Shown here: positions 7,755-16,155 of the stretch, piece by piece
How the letters are laid out: the number at the start of each line of letters is the position of its first letter
How positions within the stretch are numbered: the first letter of the stretch is position 1
From: Ignavibacteriales bacterium
GTDB lineage: Bacteria; Bacteroidota; Ignavibacteria; Ignavibacteriales; Melioribacteraceae
NCBI GenBank assembly: GCA_007280825.1
Contig: QYQI01000101.1
Coordinates: 1 to 24,736, forward strand
Reading direction: 5' to 3'
Length of the DNA stretch: 24,736 bases
Notes under the pieces: model-generated
Database searches by the model: none
What the model was told of the DNA's origin: nothing
The model's input: the letters and a program-made list of their open reading frames with translations, nothing else
Program-made: the position numbers and the translations under genes

Positions 7755-8570
7755 AATTGAATTTAAAAAATCTAAAACAAATTTAGTAAAAAGCTCCGGC
7801 TTTTCGAAGTGAACATTATGGCCGCATCGGGGAATTGATTTTTGAATAGCATTAGGCAATATATTTTTCATCTCATGGTTAATATCAGTGTATTTTTCAT
7901 CTAGCTCGCCGCTTAATAGTAGAACGGGAAAATCGAGCAACGGAAGTTTTCCCCACAAGCTGGGCATCAACCCGGTGCTGAAACTTGAAAGAAGATTTGC
8001 TAATCCCGCCGCACTATTTTGATTCCTCAATTTCATTTCAGCTTTAAAGTTCGGATGTTTTTTCAATGATTCGAAAAGTGGAATATTGAACCAGTACTCT
8101 ATAAATGATTCAACACCTTCGTTTTTTATTTTATCTGAAAGAAGAAAATCAAATTCAACTCTTTCTTTCTTTAGACCGAAATCTTCAATTCCGGGCGATG
8201 TGCTTTCTAAAATAACGGCTTTAATTTTTTGAGGATTTTTGAAACTATAAGCAAGAGCAGCTCTTCCGCCCATCGAGTAACCGGCAATAATAAATTTTTT
8301 AATATTAAGTTGATCAATAATAGAATCAATTTGGCGAACGATCGCATGACAAGAATAGTAATCTTGATTTTCCGGTGAGTCGGATTCACCATGTCCGATA
8401 AGATCAATTGCGATCGGAAAAAAATTGAGAGGAATTTTGTTGAATATAAATTGCCAATCGGCGGCTCTTCCAGTAAATCCGTGCAGAAAAACTATTGACG
8501 TTTTTTCATTACTAAATTCGGATTCATTGATAAGAAGATTAAATTGAATATTGTCAACTTTTAATTTCAT
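7746..8570 (-). CDS. menH: SHCHC synthase (alpha/beta hydrolase)
   Basis: 274 residues with the alpha/beta-hydrolase fold. [11 protein letters not shown] (29-39) is the oxyanion region and closely matches MenH proteins. The nucleophile elbow is [10 protein letters not shown] with Ser99. Asp224 in SGELDEKY and His251 in [11 protein letters not shown] complete the triad. MenH eliminates pyruvate from SEPHCHC to give 2-succinyl-6-hydroxy-2,4-cyclohexadiene-1-carboxylate, the MenC substrate. The gene overlaps the menD 3' end by 17 bp and ends within the menB start region. The MenH-typical GGR after the nucleophile and the operon position separate it from generic hydrolases. Confidence 0.92.
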   Translation of the reverse strand: MKLKVDNIQFNLLINESEFSNEKTSIVFLHGFTGRAADWQFIFNKIPLNFFPIAIDLIGHGESDSPENQDYYSCHAIVRQIDSIIDQLNIKKFIIAGYSMGGRAALAYSFKNPQKIKAVILESTSPGIEDFGLKKERVEFDFLLSDKIKNEGVESFIEYWFNIPLFESLKKHPNFKAEMKLRNQNSAAGLANLLSSFSTGLMPSLWGKLPLLDFPVLLLSGELDEKYTDINHEMKNILPNAIQKSIPRCGHNVHFEKPELFTKFVLDFLNSIER

Positions 8571-10320
8571 TTATATATAAATCTACTTCGTTTGAAACAG
8601 CTTTCCAATATTTATCTCTTAGCCCCTTTGATTTTTTTGCATTAGTACGAATTTCAAGAACTGTGATCTTCTTATTTTTTTTCGAAGAACTGATGACAGA
8701 ACTAAATTCTTTCCAATTTTTAATGCGGTTAAATTTTCCGCCATAAGCTTTAACCAATTTAGAAAGATCAAGTTCCAACGGTGTTAAGAAATTTTCGAGA
8801 AGGAATTCTTTATAGTCCGATATTGGTAATGATTCAAAAATCCCTCCTCCATTATTGTTAATAAGAATTACGGTTAAAGGGATTTTGTATTTAATTGCAT
8901 TATGAAGACCGTTCATATCGTGGTAGAATGCTAGATCGCCAATTAAAAGATACGTCGGATCTTTCGATGTTTTTGCAATACCAAGTGCTGTAGAATTTAT
9001 TCCGTCAATTCCACTTGCGCCGCGGTTTGAAAAAATATTTATGTTCTTATTATTTGAGGAAGCGAAAAAATCTATATCTCTAATCGGTAACGAGTTTGAG
9101 ATCATCAGATTGGATTTTTTTGGTAATGAATTGATCAACTCATTAGCTATTCTTCCCTCGAACGGGAATTCTGCATTGTAGATCAATTCATTTTTTAATT
9201 CCGCTGCTTTATTATTCATTACTTGAAGATCAATTAACCAGCAACTGTCTCTCTTTATGTTCCTTCCAATATTTTTTAGAATAGAAGAACAAAATTCAGT
9301 CGGATTAATTGCGAAGATTTTTTTTGCTGAATGGGATGGATCGTTCCTATCTCCGAATTCGTTAACTAATATTTTCTCCGCTTTAGAGTTCTTAAAAAAT
9401 TCCAGCAGAACATTTGATGTAGGAGTTCCTCCGAACTGAATGATTAATTTCGGATCAAAATATTTCTGAAAGTTTTTAATTCGGGCAAATGCTGTAAAAT
9501 TATCAATGAAATATTCTTTTGAGTGACTGCCAAACCTTAATGAAGATGATCCGTCAGCATATATTGGATAACCGAAAGTTTTTGAGAACTGAACAAGGTT
9601 TTTTGTAAAATCTTTATTGTAATTATTTGAACCGACTAGTATGATTCCGCGTACAGTACCTTGAAATTTCTTTATGAGATCATCAAAATCAATTGCACTT
9701 TGTTTATTTTGATTAAGAACTAGAGAAGATTTTGAAAATATTTTTTGAATTTTAGTTATCTCAATCTTATCCGTATAACTTCTAGGTTCAAAAGGTTTCT
9801 CGAATGAAAAATTTATATGAACGGGACCTTTATCCAATAGACTTGAATTTAAAATCAGCTTATCAGCTAAATCATTAATATAATTTAGATTTTTAAGATC
9901 AGGTAAACCGGCATCAACAAAATACCGAATGTGATTCTTAAAAATATTTTGCTGATTAATAGTTTGGTTCGCACCGCTGTTTCTAAGAGCAGGCGGGCGG
10001 TCGGCAGTACAAATTATCAATGGAACACGCTGGTAATATGCCTCGATGATTGCCGGGTATAATTCAGCAACGGCAGTGCCCGATGTTGTTACCACAGCAA
10101 CCGGCGATTGAGTATTCTTTGCAATTCCAAGTGCAAAAAATGCCGATGAGCGTTCGTCAACAATAGGAAAAAGATTAATTGATTTGTTAGATGCAAAAGC
10201 AAGAGTCAGTGGTGTACTTCTTGAACCGGGTGAAATGCATGCATAGCGAACACCGAGCTCGGCAAGTCTATGGACAAATACATCACACCAAAAAGTATTA
10301 CGATTTATTGATAGTTTCAT
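8554..10320 (-). CDS. menD: SEPHCHC synthase (thiamine diphosphate enzyme)
   Basis: 588 residues, near the usual family length. The N-terminal Pyr domain has ISPGSRSTPL (29-38) and the cofactor-activating Glu56 in VDERSSAFFALG. The C-terminal PP domain has SNSLPIRDID (407-416), NRGASGIDG (430-438) and the ThDP/Mg motif GDLAFYHDMNG (459-469) followed by NNNGGGIF (487-494). The enzyme condenses 2-oxoglutarate with isochorismate. It overlaps menF by 23 bp at its start and menH by 17 bp at its end, consistent with a single translationally coupled mRNA. The start is fixed by the family-typical N-terminus (NTFWCDVFVHRLAELGVR). No residues appear to be missing. Confidence 0.96.
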   Translation of the reverse strand: MKLSINRNTFWCDVFVHRLAELGVRYACISPGSRSTPLTLAFASNKSINLFPIVDERSSAFFALGIAKNTQSPVAVVTTSGTAVAELYPAIIEAYYQRVPLIICTADRPPALRNSGANQTINQQNIFKNHIRYFVDAGLPDLKNLNYINDLADKLILNSSLLDKGPVHINFSFEKPFEPRSYTDKIEITKIQKIFSKSSLVLNQNKQSAIDFDDLIKKFQGTVRGIILVGSNNYNKDFTKNLVQFSKTFGYPIYADGSSSLRFGSHSKEYFIDNFTAFARIKNFQKYFDPKLIIQFGGTPTSNVLLEFFKNSKAEKILVNEFGDRNDPSHSAKKIFAINPTEFCSSILKNIGRNIKRDSCWLIDLQVMNNKAAELKNELIYNAEFPFEGRIANELINSLPKKSNLMISNSLPIRDIDFFASSNNKNINIFSNRGASGIDGINSTALGIAKTSKDPTYLLIGDLAFYHDMNGLHNAIKYKIPLTVILINNNGGGIFESLPISDYKEFLLENFLTPLELDLSKLVKAYGGKFNRIKNWKEFSSVISSSKKNKKITVLEIRTNAKKSKGLRDKYWKAVSNEVDLYINEIKS

Positions 10321-11680
10321 TTGTGAATAAAGATAATATTGGTCTTAGTTTTAATTCTGTTTCATTGTACTCAGATAAACTTTCTGAACCGGCAACAATT
10401 CCGCATCCTGCAAAAGCGCGTAAGAATTTTCTGTGTAATAAAGCAGATCTTATACCGACAATAAATTCACCTTCATTTTCAAGATTGAACCAACCCAAAA
10501 CTCCGGCATACATTCCGCGATCGAAATCTTCCAATTCGTTAATAGTTTTTAATGCTTCAGTCTTCGGCGTTCCGCAGACTGCTGGCGTAGGGTGAAGCAA
10601 TTCTAACAAAGAAAAAATATTTGTATCCTGTTTAAGTTTTGCCCGAATCTGTGAATAGAGATGCTGAATATTTTGATATTTTTTTATTGACGGCTGTGAA
10701 TCGAAAAGGATTTTTTCCGTAACGGGAGTAAGCTGTTCAAGATAAAAATCAATTACACTTTTATGTTCTGCTAAATTTTTTTTGCTTTGAAGAAGTTCTT
10801 GTGTGTAATTATCGTCCTCGTCTTTAGTAGTTCCGCGGGGGATTGAACCGGCAAGAGCGTCTGTCTCAATGTAACCATCAGATATTTTAAAAAGCTTTTC
10901 CGGGGAAGCGCCTAGAAATACCGAATCGCCATTCCGATAGGTGAACGTATAACAATTTTCAAAATTCTCTTCCAATATTTGAAGGAGTAAAAGAATGTTT
11001 TGCGGTTCGATAAACTGCAAATCCTTGTATCTAGCAAGGACCACTTTGTTTAATTTGCCCGCAGAAATCTTTTCTAAAACAAAATTTATTTGATTAGACC
11101 AGTTATAAAATTCCGAGTCCGATAGTTTCTCTACAAATGGTACAGTATCAGCATCATTCAATGTTTCTGTGGTATGTTTTAGATCAGCAATTAGAGTGGC
11201 AATCATCTCGTCAATATCTTCAAGGCGGAAAATATCTGCCAAGAAATTAAAAGTAATCGAGAATTCATCATTAATTTTGAGAAGAAGAATTTTAGGTATA
11301 AACCATTTCTCAGCATCAAAATTTTTCCACATCAAATCATTTTTTGAAGAAGGGAATTTTATTCCGCCGATAAATAATGGTTGCTTTGATTTTCGAGATG
11401 AATTTGAATAAATCCGCTTTGAGATATCATCTAACGATTTATTTTTTGATATCGAATCATATAAAGGGAAAGAGAAAACTTCTTTATAAGCCAAAAATGA
11501 AAATGCTTCATTTGGCTGGGACCAATAAAATGAGATTTCATGATTGTTGACAAGGTCTGTTATTAAACTTTTGTAATCTTGCTCGTGAATTTGTTGTGTA
11601 TAACTTATAACTGATTCTTGGGATAACTCTTTCAATCTTAAACCGTCAGTAAACTCTATAAATTCTTTTCGATTTATCAT
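10298..11680 (-). CDS. menF: Isochorismate synthase
   Basis: 460 residues, chorismate-binding (MST) fold. Lys212 in LNKVVLAR corresponds to the general base that activates water in MenF/EntC enzymes. Further conserved blocks are FLGASPEKLF (255-264), DALAGSIPRG (274-283), HPTPAVCGTPK (363-373), YAGVLGW (391-397) and GCGIVAGS (425-432). The lysine and the absence of an amidotransferase partner favour isochorismate synthase over anthranilate or aminodeoxychorismate synthase. It is the first gene of the operon and starts menaquinone synthesis from chorismate. An EntC-type siderophore role is unlikely because no siderophore genes are present. The N-terminal 180 residues are poorly conserved, as is usual. 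A divergent MarR gene lies 266 bp away. Confidence 0.93.
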   Translation of the reverse strand: MINRKEFIEFTDGLRLKELSQESVISYTQQIHEQDYKSLITDLVNNHEISFYWSQPNEAFSFLAYKEVFSFPLYDSISKNKSLDDISKRIYSNSSRKSKQPLFIGGIKFPSSKNDLMWKNFDAEKWFIPKILLLKINDEFSITFNFLADIFRLEDIDEMIATLIADLKHTTETLNDADTVPFVEKLSDSEFYNWSNQINFVLEKISAGKLNKVVLARYKDLQFIEPQNILLLLQILEENFENCYTFTYRNGDSVFLGASPEKLFKISDGYIETDALAGSIPRGTTKDEDDNYTQELLQSKKNLAEHKSVIDFYLEQLTPVTEKILFDSQPSIKKYQNIQHLYSQIRAKLKQDTNIFSLLELLHPTPAVCGTPKTEALKTINELEDFDRGMYAGVLGWFNLENEGEFIVGIRSALLHRKFLRAFAGCGIVAGSESLSEYNETELKLRPILSLFTNETINKS

Positions 11681-11716
11681 ATTAGTTGGTTTAGAATCAC
11701 ATTTTTTTATTTCGAT

Positions 11717-11744
11717 AATATAGTTTTTCTGCTTATAGATTCAA
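11717..11744 (-). promoter_or_regulatory. Candidate promoter of the menFDHBACE operon
   Basis: On the minus strand TTGAAT (11744-11739), a 16-base spacer and TATATT (11722-11717) resemble a sigma-70 promoter and would start transcription about 30 bases before the menF ATG. No matching Bacteroidetes-type TAnnTTTG box was seen at a better position. Motif evidence only. Confidence 0.35.
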
Positions 11745-11847
11745 AATAAAACTTTATTGAACAATAAAACTTTTTATCATTCAAATCCAAATTAAAAAAC
11801 ATTATGTTTTTTTAACTTCATCCGAATTTATTTTGACTGGAAGGTTA

Positions 11848-11875
11848 GTTAAATTATCAACCGGTTATAATTAAC
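11848..11875 (+). promoter_or_regulatory. Palindrome with embedded -10-like box upstream of marR, possible operator
   Basis: The segment reads GTTAAATTATCAACC then GGTTATAATTAAC. The arms are complementary around a central AACCGGTT except for one inserted base in each half of the left arm. TATAAT (11866-11871) lies in the right arm, so a bound dimer would block transcription of the MarR gene about 70 bases downstream. MarR proteins commonly bind palindromes of this size and repress their own gene; the link to this protein is inference. Confidence 0.4.
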
Positions 11876-11946
11876 AAAATTACGATGAAATATTTTAAAT
11901 TTATGAATTATCATAATAAAGAATATAATGGAAAGGGTTGTTTGTT

Positions 11947-12366
11947 ATGTTGAACGATAATATAAATCTTGCTTTAGAATTATGTAAAAAGATTTCTAGA
12001 GCAAATGATAAATTTCGCAAAGTACAAGCAAGACAAATGTTTGAACAAAAATTAACCTCTCCGCAATTCGGCGTTCTCGAAATACTTTACAAATCCGGAC
12101 CGTTATCCTTGAATAAAATCAGTAATGAAATGATGGTTACCGGAGCTAATATTACTTGTGTTGTTGACAATCTTGAGAAAGAAGGATTTGTAAAAAGAAT
12201 TCATTCCAAACAGGACCGGCGCGTGATTCTTGCTGATATAACAGAGTCCGGAAGGAATAAAATAGAATCTATTTTACCTGAGTATTATAAAAATATTTCT
12301 ACAATGGTTTCAACACTAAGTGAAGGTGAACAGAAAGAGGTTATCATTTTGCTGGATAAGTTTTAA
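11947..12366 (+). CDS. MarR-family transcriptional regulator
   Basis: 139 residues from the ATG at 11947. The winged helix is clear: FGVLEILYKSGPLSLNKIS, then the recognition helix region ANITCVVDNLEKEGFVKR, and the wing with the family hallmark DRRVILADITESG. Helices at both ends would form the dimer. A TTG at 11938 is also in frame, but the purine-rich AAAGGG (11932-11937) abuts it and stands 9 bases before the ATG, which fits the ATG better. The ligand is unknown. The gene is divergent from the men operon and has its own palindrome in the shared 266-bp region, so it may regulate itself and possibly menF. The 3' end meets prmA convergently with a 12-bp gap. Confidence 0.88.
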   Translation: MLNDNINLALELCKKISRANDKFRKVQARQMFEQKLTSPQFGVLEILYKSGPLSLNKISNEMMVTGANITCVVDNLEKEGFVKRIHSKQDRRVILADITESGRNKIESILPEYYKNISTMVSTLSEGEQKEVIILLDKF

Positions 12367-12378
12367 TCTTAGTTTCTA

Positions 12379-13224
12379 TTACAATTGAAAAACCAGTGCA
12401 CACCACTCATCCATTGTATTTTTTCCGATCAACTTAAATTGAAGCCGAGTATATTTTTCTACAATATCATTTTCGTCAATTATTAAAAGTCCCGATAGAA
12501 TGAGTACACCACTTTTTTTAATCTTAATTTTTAGTTCTTCAGCGATGTCTAGTAAAATATGTTTATTAATGTTCGCAACAATTAAATCAAATTCTTTTTC
12601 ATCAACCTGCTGAATTTCAGCTAAACGAATTTCAACTTTCTCTTCAAGATTATTTGCCTTAACATTTTCTTTTCCATTAAGTAAACACCACTCATCATTA
12701 TCTATACAAAGAGCAGAAGCTGCACCAAGCATAACAGTGCCGATACCTAAGACTGCTGTTCCCGAACCAACATCCAACACTTTTTCTCCACCACGGATAT
12801 ATTTTCCAATCAGTTGAAGAACTAACCGGGTTGTAGCATGCTCGCCGGTGCCAAAAGACATTTTAGGATCTATTGTAATAATGATCTGATTTGGTTTAGA
12901 AATATATTTCTTAAATGATGGTTTAATAACAATTTTTTCAGTTACTTCAATTACACGCACATTTTTTTCGTATTCCTCGTTCCAGTTCTTGTCTTCAAGC
13001 GTTTCTTCACTGATATGAAAAGATTCGATAAGTCTCTCAGAAATCATTTCTTTCAAAATATTTCCGATATCATCGCGTGTAATATTTTTTGAAGAGCTAG
13101 CAAAGGCTACAATTCCTTCATCAGTTTCGTTGATACCATCAATATCCAACTGCCATAATAATCCGCTGACTAATTCATTGTTATGCGGTTCAGAAGTAAT
13201 TAAAAATTTCTTGTAAGTTTTCAT
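12379..13224 (-). CDS. prmA: Ribosomal protein L11 methyltransferase
   Basis: 281 residues from the ATG at 13224. It trimethylates ribosomal protein L11 using S-adenosylmethionine. The N-terminal substrate-recognition domain is followed by the PrmA signature DPKMSFGTGEHATTRL, the SAM-binding motif I VLDVGSGTAVLGI, an acidic motif II (CIDNDEW) and VANINKHILLDI in the position of motif IV. A further in-frame ATG 13 codons upstream (13263) would overlap the carboxypeptidase gene by 28 bp. The shorter start matches the family N-terminus (MKTYKKFLITSEP) and begins 11 bases after the upstream stop. It is the last gene of the purM-to-prmA run. Confidence 0.92.
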   Translation of the reverse strand: MKTYKKFLITSEPHNNELVSGLLWQLDIDGINETDEGIVAFASSSKNITRDDIGNILKEMISERLIESFHISEETLEDKNWNEEYEKNVRVIEVTEKIVIKPSFKKYISKPNQIIITIDPKMSFGTGEHATTRLVLQLIGKYIRGGEKVLDVGSGTAVLGIGTVMLGAASALCIDNDEWCLLNGKENVKANNLEEKVEIRLAEIQQVDEKEFDLIVANINKHILLDIAEELKIKIKKSGVLILSGLLIIDENDIVEKYTRLQFKLIGKNTMDEWCALVFQL

Positions 13225-13235
13225 TGATTGTATTC

Positions 13236-14675
13236 TTAATTCATCTCGAAAATAATTTCGCATAGTTTATCTTGAATCGAACGTGCGTGGGCTGATGTGC
13301 CGACAAAATTCTGAATTAATATTGAGAAGGCAATCATATGTCCGTTCTTGCTTTCGAGATATCCGGAAAGATTACTTACTCCGCTTAAACTTCCGGTCTT
13401 TCCGTGAACACGTTTGAACACTTTGCTTTCTTTCATTCGATTACTTAAAGTACCATCTACACCTGATATTGGAAATGAACTTAAAAGTTTTGAGAAAAGA
13501 TCAGGCTTCTTGAAATAATAATATTTTAGTATTTCAGTTAATAGTTCTGCAGAAAGAAGATTATAATTAGAAAGACCCGACCCGTCAACAAGTCTATAAT
13601 TTTTTGGATTTAATCCTGCAAGAGTAATCAGACTATCGATAAACCGAATTCCTTTCGCGGCTGTCGCAGGTTTATTGGAAGAATTTAAAGCAAGTGCACG
13701 CAGAATCATTTCTGCGCTAAGATTATCGCTAATTTTATTTGTGTTAGAAATTACCGGTTCTAAGTTACGTTCATAAGAAAATATTTTATTTGCTTGAATC
13801 GACAAAGTTAATGTATCAACTTTTCCCTTGAAAGAAATTCCATTTTGTTCAATACTTTCTTTCATCAGATTTAGAAAATAAAATGTTGGATTAAAAACGC
13901 TCAGTGAAATCGTATCCCGCTTTGATGTTCTTGTAATATTACCGTTAACAAGAATTGTGTTGTTTCGGTTTATCCAATCTCTAGTTATTTTTATTGCAGT
14001 TTTTCCAGTATCAATTGTTAATGATGAATTGTTTAGTTGAAGAAAATTTGTTTTGGGTATTATTTCGATGATAGCTTTTTTACCAATCTTACCCGGCTCA
14101 TAAACAACATGAATACTATTTTTATTTATGTTCATAGGAGTAAGGTAAGCTGCATATGGTTCCGGATCATCATCCCACATCCAACCGTTACCCCAGAATA
14201 AAGAATCCATTGCAGAAACATCGCTGTAAAGATTTCCTCTAATTTCTTTTATCCCGTAATGTTTGATTTCACTAACAAGAGAGTCCAAATCGCGTGAAGA
14301 AAAATCCGGATCGAAACCGCCAACAATGTAAATATCACCATTGCAAATAGAATCTTTAACTTCCCCTGTGTGGTAAACAGAAGTTTTGAATTTATAATCC
14401 TCTCCAAGAAATAAATATCCGGCGGCGGTTGTTAATATTTTTTGATTTGATGCCGGACGGAGTAAAAGTTTTTCGTTGTGCTTGAATAAAGATTTTTTCT
14501 CAGTTAGATCGTAAACGGAAATCCCGGCTTGAGTAGTTTTAAAAAAATCAGTGTAGAGTAAGCTGTCAATTCTATTTTGAAAAAATTGGGGAGTTGGTTG
14601 AAAAGAAACGCAAGCTTGGAGTATGAATGAGAGTAAGATTAAGAGAAAGAATAAGATTTTTTTTTTAAGATTCAC
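13236..14675 (-). CDS. dacB: PBP4-type D-Ala-D-Ala carboxypeptidase/endopeptidase, lipoprotein
   Basis: 479 residues from a GTG at 14675. The signal sequence KKKILFFLLILLSFILQAC ends in a lipobox (LQAC, Cys22), so the enzyme is probably lipid-anchored in the periplasm. The three penicillin-binding motifs are present: S76-N-Q-K79 (RPASNQKILT), S316-D-N318 (KISDNLSAE) and K426-T-G428 (VHGKTGSLSG), plus VDGSGLSNYN as in PBP4 proteins. It trims or opens peptidoglycan peptide cross-links. An open frame continues about 60 codons upstream into the preceding gene, but that part is a shadow of the TatD-fusion gene. The GTG lies 16 bases after that gene's stop and directly precedes the signal peptide. 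A run of ten A residues (minus strand) follows three codons after the start. ATT or another start nearby cannot be excluded. Confidence 0.88.
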   Translation of the reverse strand: MNLKKKILFFLLILLSFILQACVSFQPTPQFFQNRIDSLLYTDFFKTTQAGISVYDLTEKKSLFKHNEKLLLRPASNQKILTTAAGYLFLGEDYKFKTSVYHTGEVKDSICNGDIYIVGGFDPDFSSRDLDSLVSEIKHYGIKEIRGNLYSDVSAMDSLFWGNGWMWDDDPEPYAAYLTPMNINKNSIHVVYEPGKIGKKAIIEIIPKTNFLQLNNSSLTIDTGKTAIKITRDWINRNNTILVNGNITRTSKRDTISLSVFNPTFYFLNLMKESIEQNGISFKGKVDTLTLSIQANKIFSYERNLEPVISNTNKISDNLSAEMILRALALNSSNKPATAAKGIRFIDSLITLAGLNPKNYRLVDGSGLSNYNLLSAELLTEILKYYYFKKPDLFSKLLSSFPISGVDGTLSNRMKESKVFKRVHGKTGSLSGVSNLSGYLESKNGHMIAFSILIQNFVGTSAHARSIQDKLCEIIFEMN

Positions 14676-14691
14676 AAGATCACAAATTATA

Positions 14692-16050
14692 TTAGAAATA
14701 TTCTCTCTCGCGGAAATCAACACCAACTTCTTCGGCAACAAATTTTTTAGCTGCTTCAGAATCCACTTCGCTAAGACCAACGATAGAAAGCACAACATGA
14801 GTGTAGTTTTTTGCTTTTCTAGCAAAGTCCAACATCTCGCCATGCATGGTAGAGTCAACGCGCATCAGCTTACCATATTGAACCGGATCAGTTGAGTTCA
14901 AACTGATTGAAACAGTATCAATCAATCCTTTAAGTTCTGATGTGATATCTCTCTTATTGATAAAATTTCCATGTCCATCTGTATTCATTCGAGTATTACC
15001 GCCAAATTCTTTTACATACTTTGCAACTTGCTTAACAAGTTCCCATCTGATAGTTGGTTCTCCATATCCGCAAAAAACAATTTCTTTATACTTTTTCGGA
15101 TCGCCGATTTCTTTAATATAAACTTCCGCATCCGGCTCTTCCGATTTAGACATTTTTAAATTATAACCGTTAATTACAGCTTCACCTTTACGATCACAGA
15201 AAACACAATCTGCATTACACCGGTTTGTAACGTTAATATAAAGTTTTTCTCCAATTCGATATGTAAAACTCAATTTGGGTTTTTCTCCAATGCCAAAAAG
15301 TTTATGAGCATTGTACGATGTAGCTTTGCCGACATCTTCTGTGCTCAAGTGATGAACCTCCGCAATTTTTTCTGCGATCAATTTTATATATGCCGGTTCA
15401 TTCCGTTCTCCGCGGTGAGGTACCGGAGTCATAAACGGTGAATCGGTTTCGAGCAATAAATTTTCTATTGCGATACGACTTAAAACTTTGCGTACACTCT
15501 CTGCATTCTTAAATGTAACAATTCCCGGAAAAGAAATGTAATGATGCATCTCAACAAGTTCGCGTGCATCAGCAATCGATCCTGCGAAACAGTGATATTG
15601 CGCTCGCAAACCGGAATTTTTGTATTTGCGTGCGATGTTCATTATATCTTCGTTAGCTTCCCGATTATGAACTATGATGGGTAGATTTAGTTTTAGTGCA
15701 AGTTGAATCTGAGATTCGAAAGCTTTGATTTGAATTTCGCGCGGAGAAAAATCATAATAGTAATCCAAACCGATTTCACCGATTGCAACGACTTTTTTAT
15801 TTTTTGCAAGTTCTTCTAGCTTTTCTATTATAGAATCATTCCAATCTTTTGAATCGTGCGGATGAACACCGACGGAAGCATAAATGTTATCGTACTTCTC
15901 CGTAAGTTCGATCGCTTGTAGTGAAGTTGCAAGATCAGTTCCGGGAACAATCATATAATCAACACCGGCTTGAACAGCGCGTTCAATTACTTTGTCAACC
16001 TCACCTTCGAAGTTCGGATAGAATAAATGTGTGTGTGTGTCTGTGAACAT
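14692..16050 (-). CDS. TatD-family hydrolase fused to a radical SAM domain
   Basis: 452 residues with two domains. Residues 1 to about 255 form a complete TatD metal-dependent nuclease/hydrolase: HTH ligands His6 and His8, GEIGLDYYYD with Glu92, His128 in IVHNRE, His153 in YHCFAGS, and Asp203 in ETDSP. Residues about 262-452 form a radical SAM domain with the [4Fe-4S] motif C278-x3-C282-x2-C285 in TNRCNADCVFC, then GYGEPTIRW as the SAM-binding glycine-rich strand. I recall a described class of TatD-associated radical SAM proteins (TIGR04038), found both adjacent and fused; the reaction is unknown. TatD proteins act as 3'-5' exonucleases or D-aminoacyl-tRNA/DNA-repair-linked hydrolases in other species. 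It sits between the DUF559 gene and dacB on the minus strand. The start codon is followed by a GT/CA dinucleotide run that encodes the THTH ligands. Confidence 0.9.
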   Translation of the reverse strand: MFTDTHTHLFYPNFEGEVDKVIERAVQAGVDYMIVPGTDLATSLQAIELTEKYDNIYASVGVHPHDSKDWNDSIIEKLEELAKNKKVVAIGEIGLDYYYDFSPREIQIKAFESQIQLALKLNLPIIVHNREANEDIMNIARKYKNSGLRAQYHCFAGSIADARELVEMHHYISFPGIVTFKNAESVRKVLSRIAIENLLLETDSPFMTPVPHRGERNEPAYIKLIAEKIAEVHHLSTEDVGKATSYNAHKLFGIGEKPKLSFTYRIGEKLYINVTNRCNADCVFCDRKGEAVINGYNLKMSKSEEPDAEVYIKEIGDPKKYKEIVFCGYGEPTIRWELVKQVAKYVKEFGGNTRMNTDGHGNFINKRDITSELKGLIDTVSISLNSTDPVQYGKLMRVDSTMHGEMLDFARKAKNYTHVVLSIVGLSEVDSEAAKKFVAEEVGVDFREREYF

Positions 16051-16074
16051 TATAATATTTTTTTTATTTCTTTG

Positions 16075-16155
16075 AACTCATCCCCGACCCTTCTCTTAGA
16101 AAGAGAAGGGAGTTAAAAATCCCTCTCTTTTTAAGAGAGGGATTTAGGGTGAGTT
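16075..16155. repeat. Nested palindromic repeat, two hairpins inside an outer inverted repeat
   Basis: An 81-base element. The outer arms are AACTCATCCCC (16075-16085) and GGGTGAGTT (16147-16155), complementary over most of their length. Inside lie two hairpins: a perfect 10-bp stem CCCTTCTCTT with a 3-base loop (16088-16110), and a perfect 13-bp stem containing ATCCCTCTCTT with a TTT loop (16117-16145). The folded form would be cloverleaf-like. It occupies the space between the DUF559 stop codon and the TatD-fusion gene; the DUF559 stop (16144-16146) and last three codons lie inside it. From memory, GA/CT-rich hairpins with TAGGGTGAG ends are dispersed repeats in many genomes and often flank DUF559 genes. 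It could also act as a transcription attenuator or mRNA stabiliser. Confidence 0.75.

Noticed and set aside
10191..10595. 134-codon plus-strand open frame
   Set aside because: It lies entirely opposite menD and menF, which have full family motifs; the translation shows no recognisable domain.
14676..14858. 60-codon N-terminal extension of the carboxypeptidase frame
   Set aside because: It overlaps the 3' coding part of the TatD-fusion gene in another frame and would bury the lipoprotein signal peptide inside the protein.
16027..16040. GT dinucleotide run right after the start of the TatD-fusion gene, as a possible phase-variation tract
   Set aside because: It encodes the conserved THTH metal-ligand motif, so its composition is explained by protein constraint; about 6.5 units is short.
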